Of a stretch of 18,804 nucleotides of DNA, positions 1 to 5,770 are shown in pieces. Both the position numbers and the translations under genes were made by a program. Origin of the DNA: Clostridiales bacterium (lineage in GTDB: Bacteria > Bacillota > Clostridia > Lachnospirales > WRAX01); the NCBI GenBank assembly GCA_031277155.1, contig JAITMW010000116.1, positions 1 to 18,804 of the forward strand, written 5' to 3'. The notes under the pieces were generated by a model. That model was given only the letters and a program-made list of their open reading frames with translations. It searched no databases and was not told the DNA's origin. Position 1 is the first letter of the stretch. Every line of letters begins with the position of its first letter.

Positions 1-9
1 CACATAATC

Positions 10-50
10 AAGCAGTAAGCCGTTTTCGGCTGTAGCTGTCACAACTGCTT
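10..50 (-). terminator. Possible terminator hairpin after the SRPBCC-like gene
   Basis: An outer inverted repeat (AAGCAGT at 10-16, ACTGCTT at 44-50) encloses a tight hairpin, AGCCG-TTTT-CGGCT at 18-31. It overlaps the stop codon of the minus-strand gene at 49. Read on the minus strand there is no convincing U-tract after it, so termination is only a guess; it could be a repeat or a 3' stabilising structure. Confidence 0.3.
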
Positions 51-534
51 ATTCGGCGTGGCTTAAAATATCAGATAAGTTTTTCCATTCCTTTTTGTGA
101 TGCTCTTTAAACACTTGGAAAAATTTATTGCCATATACTATCTTTATAAATGGGTCACATATCTTGCCAAGCCCATTAAACCCTATACGAAGCGTTTCTG
201 TTAGAGCAAGCCCCTCTGCTGTATCTAAAAAATCTAATTCTAAATAGCCAGGCAGAGTTATTCCAAACTTGCGCATTTGAAACACTATACGGTTCGGCTT
301 GTTTGCCTCTTTTATGGTTGCAAAAAATTTCATCCTGTATTTATGACCTATGTTCTGGTCGAAATAAACTAAATCACCTACAGGGCTTTTATTGCTGCGC
401 TTTACAATATGAAATTCGTAATGCTCCTCAGGCAGCCAATTGGCGTAAACCTCTGCGGGGGCATTAACCATAAACTCGTAAAATGCCAATGCGGTTGCAT
501 TTGGCAAGCTGCTTTGTAAAGTGTATTTTACCAT
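49..534 (-). CDS. SRPBCC/START-like domain protein, function unknown
   Basis: The product has about 161 residues. It has no signal peptide or membrane segment, so it is probably cytoplasmic. The pattern fits the SRPBCC (START/polyketide-cyclase-like) fold: an N-terminal segment with a WLPEEH motif, alternating beta strands with charged turns, and a C-terminal amphipathic helix ending in a K/E-rich stretch. This family binds small hydrophobic ligands, but no specific ligand can be inferred here. The open frame extends to a TTG at 549. However, the ribosome binding site GAGGGG lies at 542-547, inside that extension, and favours the third of three consecutive ATG codons (534, 7-nt spacing). It is the last gene of the AT-rich minus-strand cluster. 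The family assignment rests on fold-level impression, not on catalytic residues. Confidence 0.7.
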   Translation of the reverse strand: MVKYTLQSSLPNATALAFYEFMVNAPAEVYANWLPEEHYEFHIVKRSNKSPVGDLVYFDQNIGHKYRMKFFATIKEANKPNRIVFQMRKFGITLPGYLELDFLDTAEGLALTETLRIGFNGLGKICDPFIKIVYGNKFFQVFKEHHKKEWKNLSDILSHAE

Positions 535-612
535 CATCATACCCCTCAAATATAAACTCGGTACGCAAAACGCACTTTTTGCTGTACTAACTACAAATGC
601 TTAACAGACATG

Positions 613-837
613 TTATTTCATTTGATAAATACCGGAAGGATTTTCAACAAAAAACTGCATTATATCATCCAATTCTTTTATTGCAATTTCTTTAGTTGGG
701 TAATCGCCTATCACGAAGGATTGTCCTCCAAGCCCGTCAACGGATCCGGCGTATATCTCCGCGCTCTTTTTTGACGCTATGATGCGTATGGCCGCAGCTG
801 CGATTAAAACCTCTTTGTTCTGCGATCTTATTATCAT
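613..837 (-). CDS. Small conserved-type protein, function unknown
   Basis: This is a 74-residue soluble protein. It starts at ATG 837 behind a strong GGGAGGG ribosome binding site at about 847-853 on the minus strand. The opening MIIRSQNKEVLI resembles small Firmicutes proteins that begin MIIRSQ, followed by beta strands, a short G-rich turn and a final helix of the type KEIAIKELDDIMQFF. That resemblance is from memory and gives no function. The gene lies between the 63-residue DUF4177-like gene and the SRPBCC-like gene in the same direction. It is separated from the former by about 180 bp containing a long inverted repeat, so it may be transcribed separately or be controlled by that structure. 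Confidence 0.65.
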   Translation of the reverse strand: MIIRSQNKEVLIAAAAIRIIASKKSAEIYAGSVDGLGGQSFVIGDYPTKEIAIKELDDIMQFFVENPSGIYQMK

Positions 838-910
838 ATGTATTCCCTCCCAAATATAAATTTCACAATTATGCTGTTGTGCTTTTGGGTTGCCACACGG
901 CGGCTTGCTT

Positions 911-1012
911 ATAGCTAATCCGATTTAAAATCGCCCGAAGCAAGATGAAACAACGAACGCTTCAACGGTGTTTCATCGAAGTCTGAGGGCGACTTTTAAA
1001 CGGAATAGCGAT
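911..1012. repeat. ~100-bp imperfect inverted repeat
   Basis: The left arm (911-952) and right arm (970-1012) are complementary over roughly 40 positions with small bulges. Matching blocks include AATCCG/CGGAAT, TTTAAAA/TTTTAAA, TCGCCC/GGGCGA and GATGAAACA/TGTTTCATC. The loop is about 17 nt. It starts 6 bp past the stop codon of the 63-residue gene and lies upstream of the 74-residue gene. There is no U-tract on either strand, so it is not a typical intrinsic terminator. It could be a MITE-like insertion or a structured RNA element. Confidence 0.65.
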
Positions 1013-1017
1013 ATTCG

Positions 1018-1209
1018 CTACTGCTTATCTCTTACAAAAACAATCCGGTCTATCTTCCTTTCAAAGTCATAAGAGATAAACTGAAACACTTCCCAACCCT
1101 CTTGCGCATATTTCTCGACCAAGACATTGATATTGTCCAAAAGCGGACCCTCTCCGAGGTTAATACCTTTCATGCCTTCGCTCGCTTTTACAAACTTAAA
1201 CTCTTTCAT
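1018..1209 (-). CDS. DUF4177-like small protein (copy 1 of 3)
   Basis: This is a 63-residue soluble protein with the DUF4177 layout: an N-terminal beta strand (KEFKFVKA), a helix (LLDNINVLVEKYAQ), the signature EGWEVFQF, and a final strand (RIVFVRDK). DUF4177 has no assigned biochemical role. ATG 1209 is preceded by AGGAGG with a 10-nt spacer. It lies 20 bp downstream of copy 2 on the same strand and is probably co-transcribed. It is the most divergent of the three copies, with an insertion between strand 1 and the helix. A roughly 100-bp inverted repeat follows its stop codon. Confidence 0.75.
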   Translation of the reverse strand: MKEFKFVKASEGMKGINLGEGPLLDNINVLVEKYAQEGWEVFQFISYDFERKIDRIVFVRDKQ

Positions 1210-1229
1210 TCTTTAATTGCCTCCTAACA

Positions 1230-1418
1230 CTAATTTTTTTGCTTTCTAAATGTCAACACAACATTGATTTGCGAAACCATTGCATCCAATGACATTGAAT
1301 GACAAACAAATTCCCACCCCTCGGAAGAGCGCTCATTCATCAAGGTTTCAAGAGTCTTGAATTCATCGGCTAATTTTCTGCCGGTCGTTTTAACCACTTC
1401 ATTTTTGTACTCGAACAT
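1230..1418 (-). CDS. DUF4177-like small protein (copy 2 of 3)
   Basis: The product has 62 residues with the same plan as its neighbours: strand MFEYKNEVVKT, helix DEFKTLETLMNERS, signature SEGWEFVCHS, and final strand INVVLTFRKQ. The frame opens at TTG 1424, but AGGAGG sits 8 nt before ATG 1418, which is therefore the preferred start. It belongs to a minus-strand run of three paralogous genes, each with its own ribosome binding site. The function is unknown. The copies differ enough that recent duplication is unlikely, and they may form hetero-oligomers, which is pure inference. Confidence 0.75.
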   Translation of the reverse strand: MFEYKNEVVKTTGRKLADEFKTLETLMNERSSEGWEFVCHSMSLDAMVSQINVVLTFRKQKN

Positions 1419-1491
1419 TGCCAATTCCTCCTACAAACTATAAATTCGCCTTACACGGCGCTCTGCTTAGCTTGGACAACTTGTTATAAAA

Positions 1492-1689
1492 TTACTGTGC
1501 GGTCAATTCACGCTTGAAAAATAGAAGTAAAAATCCTTCAAGTGCAGCATTTCCGGAACTTTCAACCAGCTCCCATCCTTCTGCACCAAGTGCATCTAAC
1601 TCCTCTTGGATGTTCTCTGCGGCCTTTTCAGCAGTTATGAAGATTCCGCCTGTCTTAATCGGCAATACCTTGTGTTCAAATTTTCTCAT
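1492..1689 (-). CDS. DUF4177-like small protein (copy 3 of 3)
   Basis: This 65-residue protein is the closest of the three to the usual DUF4177 pattern: strand MRKFEHKVLPIKT, helix AAENIQEELDALG, signature AEGWELVESS, and final strand FLLLFFKRE. It is the first gene of the minus-strand cluster. ATG 1689 follows GGGAGG at about 1701-1706. Only about 29 bp separate its start from the right-hand end (in minus-strand sense) of the 104-bp element at 1719-1822, so its native promoter either lies within or beyond that element or has been replaced by it. No strong promoter was recognised. The function is unknown. Confidence 0.8.
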   Translation of the reverse strand: MRKFEHKVLPIKTGGIFITAEKAAENIQEELDALGAEGWELVESSGNAALEGFLLLFFKRELTAQ

Positions 1690-1718
1690 ACTTAATTAAC
1701 CTCCCAAAATAGTAGTTG

Positions 1719-1822
1719 ATACTAATTCTAGATTAAAACCTGTAGTTTGGAGCGGCCCCGAAAGCTGAAGCTTTCGGAAAAAGGCCGCGAACAAAGTACA
1801 GGATTTTAATCAGGATTAGTAT
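1719..1822. mobile_element. 104-bp MITE-like element
   Basis: It has 26-bp imperfect terminal inverted repeats (1719-1744 and 1797-1822) beginning ATACTAAT and ending ATTAGTAT. Inside is a hairpin, GCGGCC...GGCCGC (1752-1788), with a nested stem CCGAAAGC/GCTTTCGG. It has no coding capacity. An extended version of the end motif recurs as a solo palindrome at 10361-10381. No clear target-site duplication was found, so transposition is inferred from shape only. It sits immediately upstream of the DUF4177-like cluster. Confidence 0.6.
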
Positions 1823-1930
1823 GATATGCCGCTGCGCATAGCATGGCAACCCTAAAAATAATACCACAGGCTTTCGACAAAAGTCAACCCCCAATTCCCT
1901 GTGTTTTCGCGGTTGGTTTGCGATAAAGAA

Positions 1931-1966
1931 GGGCGGGGGATTTTTAACTTGCAAAAATCCCCGCCC
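1931..1966 (-). terminator. Intrinsic terminator of the lipid kinase gene
   Basis: A very stable hairpin pairs the GGGCGGGG-ATTTTT side with AAAAATCCCCGCCC around a 7-nt loop, with one bulged G. It lies about 54 bp beyond the stop codon of the minus-strand gene at 2020. On the minus strand it is followed by a short pyrimidine run (CTTCTTTATC), weaker than a textbook U-tract. Confidence 0.6.
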
Positions 1967-2019
1967 TGTATGCCAAAACGGTTTTATACATGGTACGGTC
2001 GCTTCTTGGCGCGCCGTGG

Positions 2020-2928
2020 TCAGGCGTTCGGCGTTTTGTGAAACACGCTGATGCCCCTATGGCGCACAGAGAGCTTCAGTTGGTCGATATAGTGGTTTTC
2101 GCCGTCAACACAGCACAAATTGTTGGTGACGGGGGTTATTGTGACATTTTTTACTTTGATAATCTGCGCGTTGGGTTGCAGATGCACCTTTTTGCTTAAA
2201 ATTGAAATGAAATTTAGGATGCGGCGGAAATGGCCGCGGTTTTCCACGATAAAAAGCTCTGCAAAGCCGTCGTCCATCACAGCTTCGCTGATAAGATGCA
2301 TACCGCCGCCGGCGTGTATGCAATTATGTACGGCGCAAAAGTCCACTTTATAGCGGCGGGTGTCGCCGCCGTCCGCCGTTACGTCATATTCGCCTGCCTC
2401 AAAACTAAAGATATTTTTCAGCAGGGCGCGATAATAGCTGATTTTGCTTTTTTTCTTGTATTTTGCCATTTCCAAAATCATGGCGGCGGCAATGCCGTAA
2501 GAGAAGAACAGGACGGATTGCATCCCATGTTCGGCGGCGATAAAGTCCACTTGCCTAATATTTTTTTCGAGGATATTGGCCGCGGCGGCCTCGACATTTT
2601 CCAGGCCGACAGGCACCTTCAGCATAGAGGCCACATCATTGCCCGTGCCCGCGGGCAGGATGCCAAAAACCACATTGTCCCCTTGGCGATAGCCGTTTAC
2701 AACCTCGTGTACGGTGCCGTCGCCGCCCATGATGACTATATATTTTGTGCCGTCGGCAAGGGCTATGATGTCGCGGGTTATTTCTGTGGCGTGGCCCCTG
2801 CGCGCCGTTTCATACACCTTGTATGCTGTGTTTTTCGCGTCAAGCAGTGTGCAAAAGGCGTCCAGATAATGGGCGGAGCCGCCCCGATTGGCATAAGGAT
2901 TATAGATTATGTGATATATGTCTGCCAT
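2020..2928 (-). CDS. Diacylglycerol-kinase-family lipid kinase
   Basis: This 302-residue, probably membrane-associated cytoplasmic enzyme would use ATP to phosphorylate a lipid hydroxyl group, such as diacylglycerol. The catalytic-domain motifs are all visible: NPYANRGGS near residues 10-18, the nucleotide-binding GGDGTVHEVVNG at 68-79, and LPAGTGNDVA at 91-100. A C-terminal beta-rich half follows. Length and motif order match the DgkB/YegS-type family. It starts at ATG 2928 with AAAGGAG a few bases upstream. The M50-family gene upstream ends 36 bp before this start, so the two are probably one unit. A strong hairpin follows the stop. Whether the substrate is diacylglycerol, undecaprenol or a sphingoid base cannot be decided from sequence. 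Confidence 0.9.
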   Translation of the reverse strand: MADIYHIIYNPYANRGGSAHYLDAFCTLLDAKNTAYKVYETARRGHATEITRDIIALADGTKYIVIMGGDGTVHEVVNGYRQGDNVVFGILPAGTGNDVASMLKVPVGLENVEAAAANILEKNIRQVDFIAAEHGMQSVLFFSYGIAAAMILEMAKYKKKSKISYYRALLKNIFSFEAGEYDVTADGGDTRRYKVDFCAVHNCIHAGGGMHLISEAVMDDGFAELFIVENRGHFRRILNFISILSKKVHLQPNAQIIKVKNVTITPVTNNLCCVDGENHYIDQLKLSVRHRGISVFHKTPNA

Positions 2929-2944
2929 ATTTTCTCCTTTGTAA

Positions 2945-2968
2945 GCTGTGCCCTAGGCTGTGCCCTAG
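2945..2968. repeat. 12-bp tandem duplication at the 3' end of the M50-like gene
   Basis: GCTGTGCCCTAG occurs twice back to back (2945-2956 and 2957-2968). The stop codon of the minus-strand gene (2965-2967) lies in the second copy. A perfect two-copy repeat suggests a recent slippage event just outside the reading frame. Confidence 0.8.
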
Positions 2969-3615
2969 AAGCTAAACGCCAATATCACCCTTAAAGTAAG
3001 CGGCGTAAATATTTGGGAGGCAAATGTAAGTATGATGAAAAACACCAGCACCAGCTTGAGAATTCCCTCATATTGCGAGACCTTGACGGCCCACGCGGGC
3101 TTTATGGCCCACAGCAGATGCGTGCCGTTGAGGGGATAGACGGGTATCAGGCTGAACAGCGCGAAAGAGATATTGTAAAATGCCGCGAAAAACAAGATGT
3201 CTCCAATTATTATCAGGGTTTGTGCGGACATGGTGCCAAGCAGGCCCGGGGCGAGGCTTATGCTGAAAAAGTTGGCTCCCACGGAAAAAAACATCCCAAT
3301 AATGATGTTGACCAAAAAGGGCATGACAAAAATAAGCAGCATGGCCTTTCTGCGGGCTTCGACCGAAAAGGCCCCAAGGCGCACAGGGCTGGCCCAGCCA
3401 TAGCTGAAGAAAACCAAAAATATGCTGCCCAAAATGTCCATATGCTTCAGGGGATTTGGCGCAAGCCGCCCCTGGGCTTTGATGCCCGTGTCGCCCAGCT
3501 TGTGGGCCACAAGGCTTTTTGTGTATTCGTGCAGGGTGACGGCGATGATGACGCCGGGGATGGCCGTCAAAAAGCCGCCAAGGCTGTTTATAAATGCGTC
3601 AAGAATGTGTATCAC
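2965..3615 (-). CDS. Site-2-protease-family (M50) membrane protein, probably catalytically inactive
   Basis: This 216-residue integral membrane protein has the length and layout of small bacterial site-2 proteases. A transmembrane helix carries the active-site region (28-40), followed by an NPLKHMD-type motif (54-60), a GWASPV motif (73-78), and hydrophobic helices ending in LIPVYPLNG (156-164). The zinc-binding HExxH is HEYTK (29-33), so the second histidine is lysine. The LDG motif that supplies the aspartate ligand in the family is LNG (Asn163). The reading frame is otherwise intact, which suggests a retained non-proteolytic role. The start is GTG 3615 with only a weak GGGG upstream; no in-frame ATG exists nearby. 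It is probably co-transcribed with the lipid kinase. Confidence 0.85.
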   Translation of the reverse strand: MIHILDAFINSLGGFLTAIPGVIIAVTLHEYTKSLVAHKLGDTGIKAQGRLAPNPLKHMDILGSIFLVFFSYGWASPVRLGAFSVEARRKAMLLIFVMPFLVNIIIGMFFSVGANFFSISLAPGLLGTMSAQTLIIIGDILFFAAFYNISFALFSLIPVYPLNGTHLLWAIKPAWAVKVSQYEGILKLVLVFFIILTFASQIFTPLTLRVILAFSF

Positions 3616-3670
3616 CCCATTTTCATGATGGTATCATAATTTTAGGCAAATGGCAACCTTTAAATTTATA

Positions 3671-3699
3671 TTGACATGAGCTTGAATTTATGGCAGAAT
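3671..3699 (+). promoter_or_regulatory. Putative promoter of an antisense RNA
   Basis: The -35 box TTGACA (3671-3676) is perfect. After a 17-bp spacer comes CAGAAT (3694-3699), preceded by an extended -10 TG (TATGG-CAGAAT). Transcription would start near 3706 and meet a strong terminator at 3784-3829 without crossing any plus-strand gene, so it would make a short RNA of about 120 nt. Confidence 0.45.
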
Positions 3700-3700
3700 T

Positions 3701-3734
3701 AAAAAAACAAGAGGGTGCGGCAAACACCCTCTTG
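3701..3734 (-). terminator. Intrinsic terminator on the minus strand
   Basis: A perfect 10-bp stem, CAAGAGGGTG/CACCCTCTTG (3708-3717 and 3725-3734), with a 7-nt loop is followed on the minus strand by seven uridines (3701-3707). It is a textbook Rho-independent terminator. It ends a minus-strand transcript coming from 3740-3960, where only a tiny ORF is present. Confidence 0.8.
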
Positions 3735-3829
3735 CGCAACCCTGTCCAAGTGACATGGTTTCACGGTATTTTGTTAAAGTGCTAAAACACCGCTACTGTC
3801 TGTCGTTGGAAGAGCGGTGTTTTCTTTTT
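3706..3829 (+). ncRNA. Putative antisense (antitoxin) RNA
   Basis: This is inferred from a promoter at 3671-3699 and a terminator at 3784-3829 with no gene between them. The ~124-nt RNA would be fully complementary to the 3' part of the convergent minus-strand transcript, which ends at 3701. Such 3'-overlapping convergent pairs are typical of Firmicutes type I toxin-antitoxin loci such as txpA/ratA. The ends are estimates. Confidence 0.35.
3784..3829 (+). terminator. Intrinsic terminator on the plus strand
   Basis: An 11-bp stem, AAAACACCGCT/AGCGGTGTTTT (3784-3794 and 3813-3823), with an 18-nt loop is followed by CTTTTT. It would end the short plus-strand RNA. On the minus strand the same hairpin lies inside the putative toxin transcript. 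Confidence 0.7.
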
Positions 3830-3860
3830 GTCCGATTCTTTATGTATTCAATAATTTCTA

Positions 3861-3953
3861 TCAGCGATTTCGCGCCCATAAAATCACACATATCAAAGTC
3901 AGCAATAAGACACTTTCGTGTCTAAACATGCCCAAGCCCTCATAGAATGGCAC
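3861..3953 (-). CDS. Candidate type I toxin peptide (hydrophobic, 30 residues)
   Basis: GTG 3953 opens a 30-residue frame; an internal ATG at 3929 would give 22 residues. The peptide holds a single hydrophobic stretch (SVLLLTLICVILW) and ends in ARNR, which is the style of holin-like membrane toxins. The FYEGL near its start recalls the YEAL of that family. No good ribosome binding site was found. A second overlapping frame (ATG 3891 or 3879, stop at 3793) encodes a basic tail, KNRTKRKHRSSNDRQ, so the real product may be that frame or a frameshifted fusion. The promoter would have to lie in the start of the plus-strand gene at 3967. The call depends mainly on the surrounding terminators and convergent promoter. 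Confidence 0.3.
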   Translation of the reverse strand: MPFYEGLGMFRHESVLLLTLICVILWARNR

Positions 3954-3966
3954 AAGGGGGGATAGC

Positions 3967-5022
3967 ATGGACAAAATCAAAATCATCAAGACGGCCTGTG
4001 TGTATACAGGCATCATCTTTGGCGCGGGCTTTGCGTCCGGGCAAGAGCATCTGACATTCTTTCTGCGATATGGCCGCTGGGGCGTGGCGGGCATCATTGT
4101 GGCCGGCGCGCTTATTGCCCTATGCGGATGGGCCGTGATGGATATTTGCGTGCGGCAAAAAATTGAAAATTACAGGGAATTTATGGCCGTGGTATTTGGG
4201 CGCAGGCTGGGCGCCGCCCTGGATATTGTGACAGGGGCCTTTATCTTTGTGATTTTTTCAGCCATGCTGGCGGCGACGGGTGCATTGGGCAGCGAGGCCG
4301 CCGGCCTGCCCTTTTCCTGGGGCGTGATATTTGCGGCGGTGCTGTGCTTTGTGGTGCTGCTGTTTGATTTGCGCGGCATGGTGCATGTTAATACCGCAAT
4401 TTCGCCCATACTTGTGGCGGGCGCGCTGTTTTTGGGGCTTTATGCAATACTTGGCAGCGCACAGCACGCTTTTGCCGGGCAAATTGCTGACAATTGGCCC
4501 ACATCGGCCCTGATTTATGCCTCTTATAATTTGATACCGGCAGTTGCGGTGCTGGCGGCTATGCCAAATCTGGTGACAACGCGCAAAATTGCCAAATGGG
4601 GCGGTGTGCTTGGCGGGCTTTTCCTTGGCATCATTGGAATTGTGATGGCCTTTGCACTGCTGTCTAATATGCAGCTGGTGGGGCGTATGCAGCTGCCCAT
4701 GCTGGCGCTGGCGCAAAATTTTGGGCATTTGATTACGAATTTCTATGTCATCATATTGCTTTTGGCCATATACACCACGGCGGCCACAAACGCCTTTTCG
4801 CTGACCCAGTGGCTGGCCGCAAGGACGCGGCTTTCAAGGATGAAGATAAAAATCGCCATTGTGATATTGGGAATTGTCGCGGCGCATGTGGGCTTTTCTA
4901 ATATTGTGGCGCACGCATACAGCTTTTTTGGCTTTCTTGGCCTGTTTATCATGTTCGCCATCATTATATATTTCTTAACCACGAAAAGCACGAAAATACA
5001 CGAAAAAAGAAAAAGGACATGA
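3967..5022 (+). CDS. YkvI-family membrane protein (APC-superfamily transporter-like)
   Basis: This 351-residue polytopic inner-membrane protein has about ten hydrophobic helices. The first contains the unwound-helix motif GAGFASGQE (19-27) typical of YkvI-type proteins. They resemble amino-acid/sodium symporters, but their substrate is unknown. ATG 3967 follows AAGGGGGG at about 3954-3961. The last 14 residues (TTKSTKIHEKRKRT) are unlike a membrane protein and are encoded by the left arm of a 30-bp inverted repeat. The original C-terminus therefore seems to have been overwritten by a repeat insertion. The gene starts a plus-strand run leading to the GerS-like, alr and mazF genes, though the inverted repeat probably separates it from them. 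Confidence 0.85.
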   Translation: MDKIKIIKTACVYTGIIFGAGFASGQEHLTFFLRYGRWGVAGIIVAGALIALCGWAVMDICVRQKIENYREFMAVVFGRRLGAALDIVTGAFIFVIFSAMLAATGALGSEAAGLPFSWGVIFAAVLCFVVLLFDLRGMVHVNTAISPILVAGALFLGLYAILGSAQHAFAGQIADNWPTSALIYASYNLIPAVAVLAAMPNLVTTRKIAKWGGVLGGLFLGIIGIVMAFALLSNMQLVGRMQLPMLALAQNFGHLITNFYVIILLLAIYTTAATNAFSLTQWLAARTRLSRMKIKIAIVILGIVAAHVGFSNIVAHAYSFFGFLGLFIMFAIIIYFLTTKSTKIHEKRKRT

Positions 5023-5055
5023 CCCTTTCGTGTCTTTTCGTGCTTTTCGTGGTTA
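4976..5055. repeat. 30-bp inverted repeat of the CCACGAAAAGCACGAAAA type
   Basis: The arms at 4976-5005 and 5026-5055 are complementary at 29 of 30 positions, with a 20-nt spacer. The left arm codes for the end of the YkvI-family protein, and the stop codon (5020-5022) is in the spacer. CACGAAAAG-rich repeats that translate as TTKSTK or TTKHTK are seen scattered in many bacterial genomes. On the plus strand the hairpin may also act as a terminator, although no U-tract follows directly. Confidence 0.85.
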
Positions 5056-5113
5056 TAATTTCCTGTAAGGGCTAGTATACATAGTACAAACCAAGCAAGT
5101 CCGGAGGGAATTT

Positions 5114-5752
5114 ATGAAAAAGAAGCTAATGCTGTTAATGTTAATTTGCGTCGGTGCCCTGGCCATGTCGGCCTGCGCGGCCGTGCAAGAGAGGGTGGAT
5201 GCCACTGCCTACGAAAGAATCCACAGGCAGCTGATGTCCATGGAGTCCTTTGCGGCCCAAGCCACCGTTACATTTATTTCCAACAACAACACCCACACCT
5301 ATGAAACCATCCAACACGCCCGCATAAGCGGCGAATATCGCATAGAAGTGACAGCACCCCAAAATGTGGCGGGTAATACCACGGTGTTTGACGGCACCAC
5401 CATAACCCAATACAACCCGCGGGTGGATGGCCGCATATCGCAAACTACCACAGAGGCGCCGGAGAGGCTGGAGCTTTTGCTGACATCCTTTGTGCGAAAC
5501 TTTGTCACCAGCCAGGAAGTAAGCGTTACGGCGGCGACATTGGATTCCGGCCTGACGACAGTGCTGGAAGCCGCCATCCCGGGAGACCATCCATACATAG
5601 CCACCCAAAGCCTGTGGGTCAACAACGACACGGGGCTGCCTGCTCAAATGAAAGTTTTTGACCAAAATGGCACGGAAAGAATTATTGTAATTTTCAACAG
5701 CTTTGAGTATAATGTAAATATAGGGGATGATATGTTTCAAGTAAGAAGATAG
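5114..5752 (+). CDS. GerS-like lipoprotein (LolA-type fold)
   Basis: This 212-residue secreted lipoprotein has a lysine-rich start and hydrophobic core (residues 2-20), then the lipobox MSAC with lipidated Cys21. The mature part is beta-rich with short strands (THTYETIQHA, GEYRIEVTAP, TVFDGTTITQYNP) and ends in an FNSFEYNVNIGDDMFQV-type segment. That matches outer-membrane-lipoprotein-carrier-like proteins, the fold of the C. difficile germination lipoprotein GerS. In C. difficile gerS lies beside alr2 in an operon, and here the racemase gene follows 18 bp downstream. ATG 5114 has GGAGGG at about 5102-5107. Assignment to GerS rests on fold pattern plus synteny; the protein could be another LolA-like lipoprotein. 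Confidence 0.75.
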   Translation: MKKKLMLLMLICVGALAMSACAAVQERVDATAYERIHRQLMSMESFAAQATVTFISNNNTHTYETIQHARISGEYRIEVTAPQNVAGNTTVFDGTTITQYNPRVDGRISQTTTEAPERLELLLTSFVRNFVTSQEVSVTAATLDSGLTTVLEAAIPGDHPYIATQSLWVNNDTGLPAQMKVFDQNGTERIIVIFNSFEYNVNIGDDMFQVRR

Positions 5753-5770
5753 CAGGAGAGAGTACAAAAG

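Noticed and set aside
1733..1954. 73-codon minus-strand frame between the lipid kinase and the DUF4177-like genes
   Set aside because: It runs through the terminator hairpin and the MITE-like element and has no ribosome binding site.
2230..2994. 254-codon open frame on the plus strand opposite the lipid kinase
   Set aside because: The minus strand carries GGDGT and PAGTGND motifs with a good ribosome binding site; the opposite frame has no recognisable features.
5031..5059. TATAAT at 5054-5059 as a promoter for the GerS-like gene
   Set aside because: No acceptable -35 lies at 16-18 bp; the match arises at the edge of the inverted repeat and may be chance.
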